Of a DNA stretch of 64,000 nucleotides, positions 35,939 to 44,246 are shown in pieces. This DNA comes from Tepidanaerobacter acetatoxydans_A (GTDB taxonomy: Bacteria > Bacillota > Thermosediminibacteria > Thermosediminibacterales > Tepidanaerobacteraceae), in assembly GCA_022840405.1 (NCBI GenBank), contig JALHJR010000001.1:1-64000 (forward strand), in the 5' to 3' direction. The notes beneath the pieces were generated by a model. The model was not told the DNA's origin. It did not search any database and saw only the letters and a program-made list of their open reading frames with translations. Every line of letters begins with the position of its first letter. Positions within the stretch are counted from its first letter, which is position 1. A program made the position numbers and the translations under genes.

Positions 35939-36523
35939 TTGGACGATTTTAAAAATCTTTGCAGCAATTTTTCAGATCAAACCCTAAAATTTGAAAACTT
36001 CATCGCACAAAATAAAATGAATTTTAGCAATTTAACTAATCAATTTAAAAACATTCATCAGGATATATTAAATTTTAAAAACGAGTTAGATACCACAATT
36101 CAACAAATTGAGATGGAAATAGTGCGAAACCAAAATCTTCTGGCCAAATGGGTATCTGGTGCTAATACTAAACTTTTACAAGAACAAATAGCCCAAAAGC
36201 GAATTACCTTGACAAATCAGGCACAGAAAATCAACGATAATTTTGCCAAACTTTCCCAGCAAATAGATCAAATATTAAATGATTTTAATACATCATCCCA
36301 GCAAATTACTGTTGAGCTAAAAAACACTGAAAATCAACTGCAGACCATATCAAAAGCAAATCAGACCGGAGAATATATTTTTTCTGCTTCGAATGATACC
36401 GCATATCATCTTCAACAAAATTTGCAGCAAGTTATAGATACTCTCAATTCTGCACAACAAACCATGGAGCAACAAAAGGTATTTAATGAAATAAGTAAAT
36501 CTATTGATAGTTTACTTCGGTAA
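35939..36523 (+). CDS. Gln/Asn-rich helical protein, unknown function (1 of 2)
   Basis: A 194-residue hydrophilic protein with no signal peptide or membrane segment. It has long stretches of predicted helix with heptad-like hydrophobic spacing, and is rich in Gln, Asn and Lys. Only one cysteine (C8) and one WVSGANT turn interrupt the helices. Residues 163-190 (QQVIDTLNSAQQTMEQQKVF...) align without gaps to residues 88-115 of the next protein (11 identities in 28). TTG start at 35939 after AAGGAAGGTGAT. I do not recognise the family; a spore- or surface-associated coiled-coil protein is one possibility. Confidence 0.75.
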   Translation: MDDFKNLCSNFSDQTLKFENFIAQNKMNFSNLTNQFKNIHQDILNFKNELDTTIQQIEMEIVRNQNLLAKWVSGANTKLLQEQIAQKRITLTNQAQKINDNFAKLSQQIDQILNDFNTSSQQITVELKNTENQLQTISKANQTGEYIFSASNDTAYHLQQNLQQVIDTLNSAQQTMEQQKVFNEISKSIDSLLR

Positions 36524-36604
36524 TGGGGAAAATTTATCTATTAAAATTCAATGCACAGGGAATGATAATATGGAAGGTTAAAATTCGTTAAGGGAGGTGT
36601 TTGT

Positions 36605-37063
36605 TTGGCTGGTAAAAAAGACTTTAGAGATTATTTGCTGGAAAAGAAAATTGACGATGAGGTTTCCGAAGAGATAAATCATAAGCTGGAAAATAAAGGT
36701 ATATATGCTGACCAAACAGGAGTGAATCAACAAGTTCAAGGGAGTGTAAACAATCAAATGACAAATCAAATACAACCGGATCAGTTTAATCAATTACTGA
36801 ATCAGTTAAAAAATCAAGCACAGACTCAACAGCAACAGACAGATAACCAGATAAATCAAGCAATTCAGCAGGCGATTGATGCTCTTTCACAGGCTCAACA
36901 AAACATCCAGACCAACCAAGTATTTTATCAAATGAATCAATTATTAGATCAGTCGACAAAGCAACTCCAACAATTAAACCAACAATCGCAGCAGCAGCAA
37001 CAGCAAAAACAGCAACAGCAGCAACAACAACAACAGCAACAGGCCGGTCAGCAGCTTCAGTAA
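36605..37063 (+). CDS. Poly-glutamine-rich protein, unknown function (2 of 2)
   Basis: A 152-residue protein. A charged N-terminus (about 1-40, KKDFRDYLLEKKIDDEVSEEIN) is followed by an extremely Gln/Asn-rich body. The 28-residue motif shared with the preceding gene is at 88-115. The C-terminus is an almost pure glutamine tract (about 129-146) ending AGQQLQ. TTG start at 36605 after AAGGGAGG. It sits 81 bases after its partner and ends at a terminator, so the two form an operon. Low-complexity composition makes homology calls unreliable. Confidence 0.75.
   Translation: MAGKKDFRDYLLEKKIDDEVSEEINHKLENKGIYADQTGVNQQVQGSVNNQMTNQIQPDQFNQLLNQLKNQAQTQQQQTDNQINQAIQQAIDALSQAQQNIQTNQVFYQMNQLLDQSTKQLQQLNQQSQQQQQQKQQQQQQQQQQQAGQQLQ
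36989..37042 (+). repeat. CAG/CAA glutamine-codon tract
   Basis: A run of mixed CAG and CAA codons, interrupted by one AAA, encodes poly-glutamine at the C-terminus of the second Gln-rich protein. The degenerate but repetitive codons make it prone to length variation. Confidence 0.9.
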
Positions 37064-37071
37064 AATGCATG

Positions 37072-37110
37072 AAGAGGAGGTTTGTAAAGGCAGCCTCCTC
37101 TTTATTTTTA
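37072..37110 (+). terminator. Terminator after the Gln-rich pair
   Basis: AAGAGGAGG at 37072-37080 pairs with CCTCCTCTT at about 37094-37102, followed by a T-rich tail (TATTTTTA). Confidence 0.85.
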
Positions 37111-37118
37111 AGTTTTCC

Positions 37119-37148
37119 TTGACATATATTTTAAAAAGAGATTAAAAT
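37119..37148 (+). promoter_or_regulatory. Promoter of the mgtE operon
   Basis: TTGACA at 37119-37124 and TAAAAT at 37143-37148, spacer 18 bases, immediately upstream of the M-box riboswitch. Confidence 0.75.
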
Positions 37149-37169
37149 AGTATTAAAGCAAAGATATAT

Positions 37170-37372
37170 CTAACTTCCCGTTAGGTGAGGCTCCTGTGCG
37201 AATACAAGCCACTGCCCGGAAATGTCGAGAGACACCAATGGGTTAACAGGTTTCACCGGATTAAGGTGAAATCTAATGTGGCTGGAATTTAAGTTCCAAA
37301 GTCGCTCAGTGCTAAAACCGATGACGAGGGGAAAATATTTTGTCATGCCCTTTCATCGGAAAGGGTTTTTAT
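37170..37372 (+). promoter_or_regulatory. M-box (ykoK) Mg2+ riboswitch with terminator
   Basis: The conserved M-box blocks are all present in order: CCGTTAGGTGAGGCTCCTGT, CACTGCCCGGAAATGTCGAG, GACACCAATGGGTTAACAG, then a variable stem (TTTCACC...GGTGAAA), AATGTGGCTGGA and CAGTGCTAAA. The aptamer spans about 37170-37332. A CCCTTTC-ATCG-GAAAGGG terminator with a T run follows at 37348-37370. High Mg2+ is expected to stabilise the aptamer and terminate transcription before mgtE. Confidence 0.95.
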
Positions 37373-37403
37373 ATTGATTTTTATACTTAAAGGGGGCGGT
37401 AAG

Positions 37404-37490
37404 GTGGACCCTGGTCCTAGTAGTCGATATTTACTAAATAAAAGAATATTACGAGAGGTTTACCCTACCGCTAATGCAGCGTTCGGGTGA
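37404..37490 (+). CDS. Candidate leader peptide upstream of mgtE (28 residues)
   Basis: A GTG at 37404 follows AGGGGGCGGTAAG and opens a 28-codon frame ending TGA at 37488-37490; the peptide starts MDPGPSSRYLLNKRILREVY. It lies between the M-box terminator and mgtE. Its RNA can form competing stems: GCGGTA (37396-37401) with TACCGC (37466-37471), or AAGGTGG (37401-37407) with CCATCTT (37491-37497). A regulatory leader ORF is plausible, but no homolog is recognised and the ORF could be fortuitous. Confidence 0.4.
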   Translation: MDPGPSSRYLLNKRILREVYPTANAAFG

Positions 37491-37514
37491 CCATCTTAAA
37501 AAGGAGGTACTGTA

Positions 37515-38912
37515 ATGCTGCCAAAGAAAGACATCATTCTTATAAAGCATCTTGTACTTAACAAAAGTGACGAAGCACATAAAATACTGGCAAATCTCCA
37601 TCCGGCAGATATTGCCGAAATACTAAATGAAATAAAAAACGGCAACAAAAAACTTTTCTTGCATATGATGAGCAGCTCTAAGGCTGCAGAAGTTTTAGAA
37701 GAAATGGATCCGTCGGATAGCCTTCAAATACTTGAAGAAATGAGTGAGGAGGAAACTATAAAAATCCTGGAAAATATGTCTGTAGATGAAATCATAGACC
37801 TTATTCAGGAGATGCCTACATCCCAGGCGGAACGCCTTCTCATGAAACTTCCAAAAGAAGATTATGAGGAACTTAAAGAGCTTCTAAAAATGGCGGAAGA
37901 TACTGCCGGCGGACTTATGACCACCGACTATGTTTATATTTTTTCTGATGAAACTGTAAGCCAAGCAATTGAAGATGTTCGTCAATTTGGCCAAAAAGCC
38001 GAAACAATTTATTACCTATACGTAGTTGATAATAAAAAACACTTACAAGGTGTTTTGTCACTTAGAGAGCTTATCAGTGCTCCGAGAGATAAAAAAATCC
38101 ATAAAATAATGCATAAAAAAGTCATTTCGGTAAATGTAGACCAAGACCAAGAAGATGTTGCAAAAATCATATCGCGGTATGCACTGCTGGCCGTTCCGGT
38201 AGTTGACAATGAAAATCGCTTACTTGGTATTGTGACTGTTGATGATGCCATGGAAGTTTTGGAAGCGGAGAATACTGAGGATATCCATAAAATGGCCGGT
38301 ATTACTACAGAAGAAGATGTGATATTAACAAGTACAATTTGGGATGCATCAAAAAAAAGGATTTTCTGGCTTCTTATCTGTCTTTTTGGTGATATGCTTT
38401 CAGGAAAAGTTATTGATGGATTTTCTCATGTGTTAGAGTCTGTTGTAGCTGTGGCATTTTTTATCCCGGTGCTTATGGCCACCGGAGGTAATATCGGAAC
38501 TCAGTCCTTAGCATTGGCAGTTCGCGGAATAGCTACCGAAGAACTAAACAGAAAAAGTATTTTTCAATTTATTATTGGGGAAACTTTAGCTGGACTACAA
38601 TTGGGAATAATATGCGGTACACTAATTTCAATTATAAGCTATATATGGCAAAAAAATGCTCAACTAAGTCTGGCGGTAGGTTTTTCTATGTGCATTTCAT
38701 TAATGCTTGCAGCACTCATAGGTGTCTTAATACCGCTTATTTTTAATATGTTCAATATCGACCCTGCTGTAGCTTCAGGGCCATTTATAACCACAGTGGT
38801 GGATATAACAACACTTGTAGTATATTTTACATTTGCCATTTATTTCATTGATATAATTTCTCCAAATATGGTCGGTTTCGTAAAGCTTGGATTAGAGGGG
38901 GTGCTGGCATGA
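37515..38912 (+). CDS. mgtE: Magnesium transporter MgtE (copy 1)
   Basis: A 465-residue MgtE. The N-terminal helical superhelix domain (about 15-130) contains repeated LHPADIAEIL-like and MSVDEIIDLIQEMP units. A CBS-domain pair (about 135-255) includes AGGLMTTDYVYI and GIVTVDDAMEVLE. Five membrane helices (about 285-460) contain ATGGNIGTQSLALAVRGIA and the Asp of DPAVASGPFITT, the Mg2+ pore residue. ATG at 37515 follows AAAGGAGG. It is controlled by the M-box and overlaps mgtE copy 2 by four bases. Confidence 0.96.
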   Translation: MLPKKDIILIKHLVLNKSDEAHKILANLHPADIAEILNEIKNGNKKLFLHMMSSSKAAEVLEEMDPSDSLQILEEMSEEETIKILENMSVDEIIDLIQEMPTSQAERLLMKLPKEDYEELKELLKMAEDTAGGLMTTDYVYIFSDETVSQAIEDVRQFGQKAETIYYLYVVDNKKHLQGVLSLRELISAPRDKKIHKIMHKKVISVNVDQDQEDVAKIISRYALLAVPVVDNENRLLGIVTVDDAMEVLEAENTEDIHKMAGITTEEDVILTSTIWDASKKRIFWLLICLFGDMLSGKVIDGFSHVLESVVAVAFFIPVLMATGGNIGTQSLALAVRGIATEELNRKSIFQFIIGETLAGLQLGIICGTLISIISYIWQKNAQLSLAVGFSMCISLMLAALIGVLIPLIFNMFNIDPAVASGPFITTVVDITTLVVYFTFAIYFIDIISPNMVGFVKLGLEGVLA

Positions 38913-40249
38913 ACACAGTAGAAGAAATCCGAGATATGTTAAGTAAAGAGGATTATACGAAGTTAAAATCGGTAATTCATAAGTACCATCCTGTAGATAT
39001 AGCAGAATTTTTCGAGGAACTTTCGCCTCAAGAAAGTCTAAATCTGTTTAAAATTCTAGATTTTGACGATGCACTACAAGTCCTAGAAGAAGTCGACTCA
39101 GATAAAAAATACTTTATTTTAACAAAGCTTGAAGCAAATTATGCCTCTAAATTAATTGCAGAAATGTCATCAGATGATGTTGCAGACTTTTTAGGTGATT
39201 TAAAAGAAGACGAAAAAAAGCAGATACTGTTTTTGGTGGAAGAAAGCGTAAAATTAGATTTAAAAGACCTCCTAGCTTACGACAAAAACACAGCCGGCGG
39301 TCGCATGACAACCGAATACATTGCTTTTTCCAAAAATTTAAAAGCAAAGGATGTAATCAATAAATTAGCAGAGCTGGCACCAGATGCGGAAACTATATAT
39401 TATCTTTATGTAGTGGATTTGGAAGGCAGACTTGTAGGGGTTATATCCTTGAGAGATTTGATTTTGGTACCGGAGCAAACTCCAATTGAAGATTTTATGA
39501 AAACAGATGTAAAGAAAGTAAATGTGATGTCACACCAAGAAGAGGTAGCACGACTTATCAAAAAATATGGTCTTTTAGCACTGCCCGTGGTTGATGACGA
39601 TGATGTTTTGCTCGGTATTGTCACTGTAGATGATGCTATGATGGTGGTCGAAGAGGAAACAACCGAAGATATATTAAAATTCTCTGGTTCCGATGTCGAT
39701 GAGAAAATAGATTTAAAACAAATATCCCCCTGGATTCGAGCAAAACGAAGACTGCCGTGGATTTTGGTAGCTATTATCGGTGAAATCTTTTCCGGAAGAG
39801 TAATAAACGGCTTTTCTGCCACTTTACAGACTATTGTTGCCTTATCATTTTTTATACCGGTTATCATGGACATGGGGGGAAATGTTGGCACACAATCTGC
39901 AGCAATTGTTGTCAGGGGACTTGCCACAGGGGAAATCGATACTGCTTCTATAATAAAAAATGTTCTTCGAGAGTCGGCAGTTGGAATAATTTTAGGCATA
40001 ATTAACGGCATATTAGTGACTGTAATAACATATTTTTGGCAGGGAAAAGTGCTATTGGGCCTTGTAGTAGGAATTGCTATAGCATTTAATCTCACATTAG
40101 CTGCTGCATTAGGTACATTTATTCCGCTGTTATGGCATAAGTTTGGGCATGATCCGGCGGTTGCTTCTGGTCCGTTTGTAACTACGCTTCTTGATATTAT
40201 AGGGCTCTTTGTTTATTTTTCTACAGCAACATGGATTTTAAATCTGTAA
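38909..40249 (+). CDS. mgtE: Magnesium transporter MgtE (copy 2)
   Basis: A 446-residue MgtE with the same layout: N-domain (about 15-125), CBS pair with AGGRMTTEYIAF (about 130-245) and five membrane helices with MGGNVGTQSAAIVVRGLA and DPAVASGPFVTT. It overlaps copy 1 by ATGA, so the two are translated together and likely arose by tandem duplication. The sequences have diverged appreciably. MgtE works as a homodimer, so the pair could form a heterodimer or have different Mg2+ set points. Ends before a bidirectional hairpin. Confidence 0.95.
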   Translation: MNTVEEIRDMLSKEDYTKLKSVIHKYHPVDIAEFFEELSPQESLNLFKILDFDDALQVLEEVDSDKKYFILTKLEANYASKLIAEMSSDDVADFLGDLKEDEKKQILFLVEESVKLDLKDLLAYDKNTAGGRMTTEYIAFSKNLKAKDVINKLAELAPDAETIYYLYVVDLEGRLVGVISLRDLILVPEQTPIEDFMKTDVKKVNVMSHQEEVARLIKKYGLLALPVVDDDDVLLGIVTVDDAMMVVEEETTEDILKFSGSDVDEKIDLKQISPWIRAKRRLPWILVAIIGEIFSGRVINGFSATLQTIVALSFFIPVIMDMGGNVGTQSAAIVVRGLATGEIDTASIIKNVLRESAVGIILGIINGILVTVITYFWQGKVLLGLVVGIAIAFNLTLAAALGTFIPLLWHKFGHDPAVASGPFVTTLLDIIGLFVYFSTATWILNL

Positions 40250-40254
40250 GCATG

Positions 40255-40316
40255 AGAAATCAACCGGCTAGCGATTGATACACAATTTTATCAGAATAGC
40301 ATAGCGGTTGATTTCT
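40255..40316. terminator. Bidirectional hairpin between mgtE and ylbF
   Basis: AGAAATCAACCG at 40255-40266 is perfectly inverted at 40305-40316, with a long loop that holds further short stems. It lies between converging genes. Confidence 0.7.
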
Positions 40317-40323
40317 TGAAAAA

Positions 40324-40668
40324 TTATTCATCCTCTGTATCTATATCAAATTCTATACCTTTCATAATAATATTCTGAATATCGGTAAATAAGACTGCGA
40401 ACCGTTCTTCTGCTTCTAAATACTGCCGCAGCAGTGAGTTGTTGATTGCAATATTATAGAGATTTTCAAGGCTTTTTTGAGCTTCGGCGATTGGCTTTCC
40501 GGATATACTAAGAGCTTGGACTTCGATTTGTTTGGCTCTCAAATCTTTGAGCATTTTTTCAACTTGAGGGTCTTGTTTAATAGTTTCCTTAGCCTTTTTG
40601 TATTCTAAGTATTCCTGACTCTCATTCAAACTTCGTGCAAGTTGGTGTGCAAGATCGTAGACATTCAT
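40324..40668 (-). CDS. YlbF/YmcA family regulator
   Basis: A 114-residue all-helical protein. The pattern of helices (MNVYDLAHQLARSLNESQEYLEYKKAKE, then a turn and DPQVEKMLKDLRAKQIEVQ) fits the YlbF/YmcA/YaaT-type family. In Bacillus these form a complex with RNase Y that directs mRNA maturation and affects competence, sporulation and biofilm. Which paralog this is cannot be told. The ribosome binding site GGGAGG is 10 bases upstream. A minus-strand promoter (TTTAGA, 17 bases, TATAAT) lies at 40716-40744. Confidence 0.8.
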   Translation of the reverse strand: MNVYDLAHQLARSLNESQEYLEYKKAKETIKQDPQVEKMLKDLRAKQIEVQALSISGKPIAEAQKSLENLYNIAINNSLLRQYLEAEERFAVLFTDIQNIIMKGIEFDIDTEDE

Positions 40669-41081
40669 CTTATAACAACCTCCCTTTCATAAATTATCAC
40701 CTTAAATCCTATTATATTATAGCAAATATTACAGTTTTTCTAAACTCTATTTTACGCGCATTTATGTAAAATGGATTTTATTGATAATATATATTATACT
40801 GTAAGATATGAAGCTGATAAACGCACAGTTAGAACCGGCGGCAATATAATTAAATTAATATTGCTTTGATTGCCCGGACCGTCTTTTGTAAGTATATATT
40901 CAAGAATGCTGCTGCCTGTTATAAGCGGAAACTATATTATATAGATATTTTTTAAGCCTAAACTTTTTACGGTGAAAGTAATGCTGTTTTAATATGCAAA
41001 TAAAAAATAATTAAAAACAGGTATTGCCCATAAGATGTTTAAGTTTTTAGCTGCCTTAAGAGCAGCAAAGGAGCGAAACAT
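40669..41081. other. Intergenic region upstream of rapZ
   Basis: 413 bases with no convincing ORF. It contains the minus-strand ylbF promoter (TATAAT complement at 40716-40721, TTTAGA complement at 40739-40744). An AT-rich palindromic stem (GCAATAT...ATATTGC) lies around 40849-40872. A small GCTGC/GCAGC hairpin (41050-41066) sits just before the rapZ ribosome binding site. A plus-strand TATACT near 40795 may belong to the rapZ promoter. Confidence 0.55.
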
Positions 41082-41960
41082 ATGAATGATATAAAATTCA
41101 TAATTATTACCGGGCTTTCAGGAGCGGGAAAAACGTTAGCTATGAGGGTATTTGAGGATCACGGATATTTTTGCGTAGACAATCTTCCGCCGGCATTAAT
41201 TCCTACCTTTATAGAACTTTGCCGACAGAGCATTAAAAAAATAACCAAGATAGCCTTAGTAATCGATATACGTGGAGGCGGGTTTTTCGACAAGCTTTTT
41301 GAGAGCTTAAACGAACTGAGTAAGGCAGGCCATAACTATGAAATACTTTTTCTTGAGGCATCTGATGAGGTGCTCATAAAAAGATATAAGGAAAGCCGCA
41401 GACGTCATCCGCTGGCCTTTGAAGGGCGCATAGTTGAAGGTATAAAATCCGAACGGGAGAAAATGGCCAAACTTCGAGAAGTGGCAGATTATATTATTGA
41501 TACATCTTTAACAACACCGGCTGAACTGAAAGAAGAGATAGTAATCAGATTTATTGAACAGGAAAAAGAGGATCCTTTCTTGATAAACATAGTATCATTT
41601 GGCTTCAAACAGGGAATTCCCTTAGACGCAGATTTGGTTTTTGATGTAAGATTTCTGCCTAATCCGTATTATATTGATGAACTCAGACCATATACCGGTG
41701 AAGATCAGGAAGTCAAAGAATTTGTAATGAAATGGCCGGAAAGCCAGCAGTTTTTAGATAAACTAACTGATATGATTAAGTATTTAATACCATATTATAT
41801 AAGAGAAGGCAAAACTCAGCTGATAATAGGCATCGGTTGCACAGGCGGTAGACATCGGTCTGTGGCCTTAGCTGATGAGATGGCTGCAAGGCTTAAAATA
41901 GACCGCTGCCGAGTAATCTTAGACCATAGAGATATAGACAAAGACATAGAACGGAGTTGA
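41082..41960 (+). CDS. rapZ: RNase adapter protein RapZ (YvcJ)
   Basis: A 292-residue P-loop protein with Walker A GLSGAGKT (11-18), FCVDNLPP, and a conserved C-terminal half with GIGCTGGRHRSVALADEM. In E. coli RapZ directs a small RNA to RNase E; in Bacillus YvcJ is a nucleotide-binding protein linked to competence. First gene of the conserved rapZ-yvcK-whiA-ptsH cluster, 6 bases before yvcK. ATG at 41082 follows AAAGGAG. Confidence 0.96.
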   Translation: MNDIKFIIITGLSGAGKTLAMRVFEDHGYFCVDNLPPALIPTFIELCRQSIKKITKIALVIDIRGGGFFDKLFESLNELSKAGHNYEILFLEASDEVLIKRYKESRRRHPLAFEGRIVEGIKSEREKMAKLREVADYIIDTSLTTPAELKEEIVIRFIEQEKEDPFLINIVSFGFKQGIPLDADLVFDVRFLPNPYYIDELRPYTGEDQEVKEFVMKWPESQQFLDKLTDMIKYLIPYYIREGKTQLIIGIGCTGGRHRSVALADEMAARLKIDRCRVILDHRDIDKDIERS

Positions 41961-41966
41961 AAAGTC

Positions 41967-42902
41967 ATGTACCCTAATATAGTATGTTTAGGGGGAGGCA
42001 CAGGTCTGCCCAATCTTTTAAGAGGCTTAAAATCTTATTCGGACCGCATTACCGCTATTGTAACGGTAGCAGATGATGGCGGTAGCTCTGGTGTTATCAG
42101 AAATGAACTTAAAATGCCGCCACCGGGTGATATCAAAAACTGCATATTAGCCTTAGCTTATACAGAACCACTTATGGAGGAGTTATTCCAATACCGTTTC
42201 AGCAGCGGGTCCTTGAAAGGACATAGCTTTGGAAATCTATTCTTGGCTGCAATGACTGAAATGCTGGGTAATTTTGAACTGGCCATAAAAGAATCAAGTA
42301 AGATTCTGGCAGTTAAGGGAAATGTTCTTCCATCTACTTTGGAAGACGTAACGCTTGAAGCAATTTATGAGGATGGTAAGAAAGCCAGTGGCGAGTCTTG
42401 CATTCCTAATTCAAGAAAAAGAATATCAAAAGTAATGCTAAAGCCATCCGATGCTAAGCCGCTGGATGATGCAATAGAAGCCGTGGAAAGGGCTGATTTG
42501 ATAATACTCGGACCGGGAAGCTTGTATACAAGCTTGATTCCCAATCTTCTTGTAAAAGATTTGACTGAGGCCATATCAAAATCAAAGGCAAGGAAGATTT
42601 ATATTGTAAATGTGATGACACAGCCGGGAGAAACTGATGGTTATACTGCATCTGATCATGTAAAAGCGGTTATCGAACATTCAAATCCCAATGTGATGGA
42701 ATATGTCATTATAAATACCGGTCAAATTCCGGATTGCCTGCTGTCGCACTATTTATCCGAAGGTTCCACATATGTAGAGTGTGACAAGGATGTCATAGAA
42801 GAAATGGGATATACAGTAGTGGCGGATTCCATAGTTAACCCTACCGATGTGGCTCATCACAGTCCGGTAAAGCTAGCTAAAACGATTATGAAATTAATTT
42901 AA
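41967..42902 (+). CDS. yvcK: YvcK family gluconeogenesis factor
   Basis: A 311-residue CofD-like protein: VCLGGGTGLPNLLRGL at the N-terminus, TVADDGGSSG, PPPGDIKNC and LGPGSLYTSLIPNLLV. In Bacillus YvcK binds UDP-sugars and is needed for growth on gluconeogenic carbon sources and correct cell-wall synthesis. It lies between rapZ and whiA, 6 bases after rapZ. Confidence 0.95.
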   Translation: MYPNIVCLGGGTGLPNLLRGLKSYSDRITAIVTVADDGGSSGVIRNELKMPPPGDIKNCILALAYTEPLMEELFQYRFSSGSLKGHSFGNLFLAAMTEMLGNFELAIKESSKILAVKGNVLPSTLEDVTLEAIYEDGKKASGESCIPNSRKRISKVMLKPSDAKPLDDAIEAVERADLIILGPGSLYTSLIPNLLVKDLTEAISKSKARKIYIVNVMTQPGETDGYTASDHVKAVIEHSNPNVMEYVIINTGQIPDCLLSHYLSEGSTYVECDKDVIEEMGYTVVADSIVNPTDVAHHSPVKLAKTIMKLI

Positions 42903-42963
42903 TAAATTTTGTTTGAAGGTTTTTTAAAATTAATGTAGAATAAGATGGAATGAGGTGAGGATG

Positions 42964-43920
42964 GTGTCTTTTTCTTATAATGTTAAAGAAGAATTATCCA
43001 GACTATCCTCAAGCGCTTGCTGCCAGCGAGCAGAACTAGCCTCACTTATGCAAATGGCTGGCACAATCCAAATAATAGGTGGGCAGAAAAAAATACTTCT
43101 TAGGATTCAAACTGTACATGCACCTACAGCTCGAAGGATTTACAAACTTCTAAAGAAAAATTCCATATCACCGGAGGGCATTGCCGTAAAGCGAAACAGT
43201 TTCCTAAAAGACAGAAGCTTATATATTATTTCCATTGATGTAAAGCAATGCAAAACTTTACTTGAAGAATTGGGAATATTACCTATTGGAAGCGGTTTTG
43301 AGCATCAAAGGACAGGCATCAACCCGAACTTAATTAAAAACAAATGCTGTAAAAAAGCCTTTTTGAGAGGTGCTTTTTTAGGTGGAGGTTCTATAAGTAA
43401 TCCTAAAGGTTCTTATCATATGGAATTTGTTACACAAGATAAGGACATGGCTCAGACTCTATTAAAACTTATTGGTGATTTTGGGTTAAAATCAAAAGTG
43501 GTAGAGCGTAAAAACAACTATTTAATATATTTAAAAAACGGGGATCACATTGCCGATATGTTAGGGATTATTGGTGCACACAGCAGTCTTTTGAAATATG
43601 AAAACATCAGAGTGCTGAAAGAAATGCGAAACAGTGTGAACCGCATGGTTAATTGCGAAACTGCCAATTTGAACAAGACGATTGACGCTTCTGTCAGGCA
43701 GACTGCCAGTATTAACTATTTAAAAGAAAGTGGCAAGTTTGATGATTTGCCGGAGAATTTAAAACAAATTGCTGAACTTAGACTCAAACACCCGGATTTA
43801 AGCTTAAAAGAGTTGGGACAAATGATGGATCCGATTTTAGGCAAATCAGGTGTGAGTTATAGATTAAAAAAAATTGAAGAAATAGCTAAGAAGCTACAGT
43901 CAGCGAAAGGGGAATATTAG
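42964..43920 (+). CDS. whiA: DNA-binding protein WhiA
   Basis: A protein of about 318 residues with an N-terminal LAGLIDADG-like domain split into two halves (FLRGAFLGGGSISNPKGSYHMEF) and a C-terminal helix-turn-helix (LKQIAELRLKHPDLSLKELGQMM and SGVSYRLKKIEEIA). WhiA controls sporulation in Streptomyces and influences cell division and chromosome segregation in Bacillus. The GTG at 42964 gives the family N-terminus MSFSYNVKEEL; ATG 42961 and GTG 42955 are alternatives. Its stop abuts the ptsH start. Confidence 0.95.
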   Translation: MSFSYNVKEELSRLSSSACCQRAELASLMQMAGTIQIIGGQKKILLRIQTVHAPTARRIYKLLKKNSISPEGIAVKRNSFLKDRSLYIISIDVKQCKTLLEELGILPIGSGFEHQRTGINPNLIKNKCCKKAFLRGAFLGGGSISNPKGSYHMEFVTQDKDMAQTLLKLIGDFGLKSKVVERKNNYLIYLKNGDHIADMLGIIGAHSSLLKYENIRVLKEMRNSVNRMVNCETANLNKTIDASVRQTASINYLKESGKFDDLPENLKQIAELRLKHPDLSLKELGQMMDPILGKSGVSYRLKKIEEIAKKLQSAKGEY

Positions 43921-44187
43921 ATGTTTCAACAAAATGTAACTGTTAAGAACAAAACGGGTCTTCATGCAAGGCCTGCAGCATTGTTTGTCCAAACAGCAAA
44001 CAAATTTAAATCAGAAGTATTTATCGAAAAAGACGGGAAAAAGGTTAATGCAAAAAGCATAATGGGTGTTATGTCACTTGCAGTAAGCCAAGGAACCCAA
44101 ATTACAATTTCTGCTCAGGGTGAAGATGAGAAAGAAGCTGTGGAAAAACTAGTAGAATTAATAGAAAGCAAATTTGGTGAAGATTAA
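43921..44187 (+). CDS. ptsH: Phosphocarrier protein HPr
   Basis: An 88-residue HPr. His15 in TGLHARPA is the EI phosphorylation site and Ser46 in AKSIMGVMSL is the HprK regulatory site. Having both marks it as HPr rather than Crh, which lacks His15. It starts at the base after the whiA stop, with AAAGGGG as ribosome binding site. It links the PTS to catabolite control; HprK is encoded at 27632. No EI gene is in the window. Confidence 0.95.
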   Translation: MFQQNVTVKNKTGLHARPAALFVQTANKFKSEVFIEKDGKKVNAKSIMGVMSLAVSQGTQITISAQGEDEKEAVEKLVELIESKFGED

Positions 44188-44190
44188 TTT

Positions 44191-44215
44191 AAAAGCTACC
44201 GTGACGGTAGCTTTT
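44191..44215 (+). terminator. Terminator after ptsH
   Basis: AAAAGCTACCG and CGGTAGCTTTT form a perfect 11-bp stem with a TGA loop, ending the rapZ-ptsH operon. Confidence 0.92.
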
Positions 44216-44246
44216 AAATTAGATATAATAAATTAAGGGTGAGATT

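Noticed and set aside
36989..37042. CRISPR or satellite-type array at the CAG/CAA run
   Set aside because: No spacers or conserved repeat unit; it is a coding glutamine tract.
36786..37070. Minus-strand Val/Ala-rich ORF of 94 residues
   Set aside because: It is the antisense of the glutamine-codon tract; its composition is a product of that repeat.
39406..40095. 229-residue minus-strand ORF
   Set aside because: It lies entirely inside mgtE copy 2, which has clear domains; the antisense product is Thr/Ser/Ile-rich with no motif.
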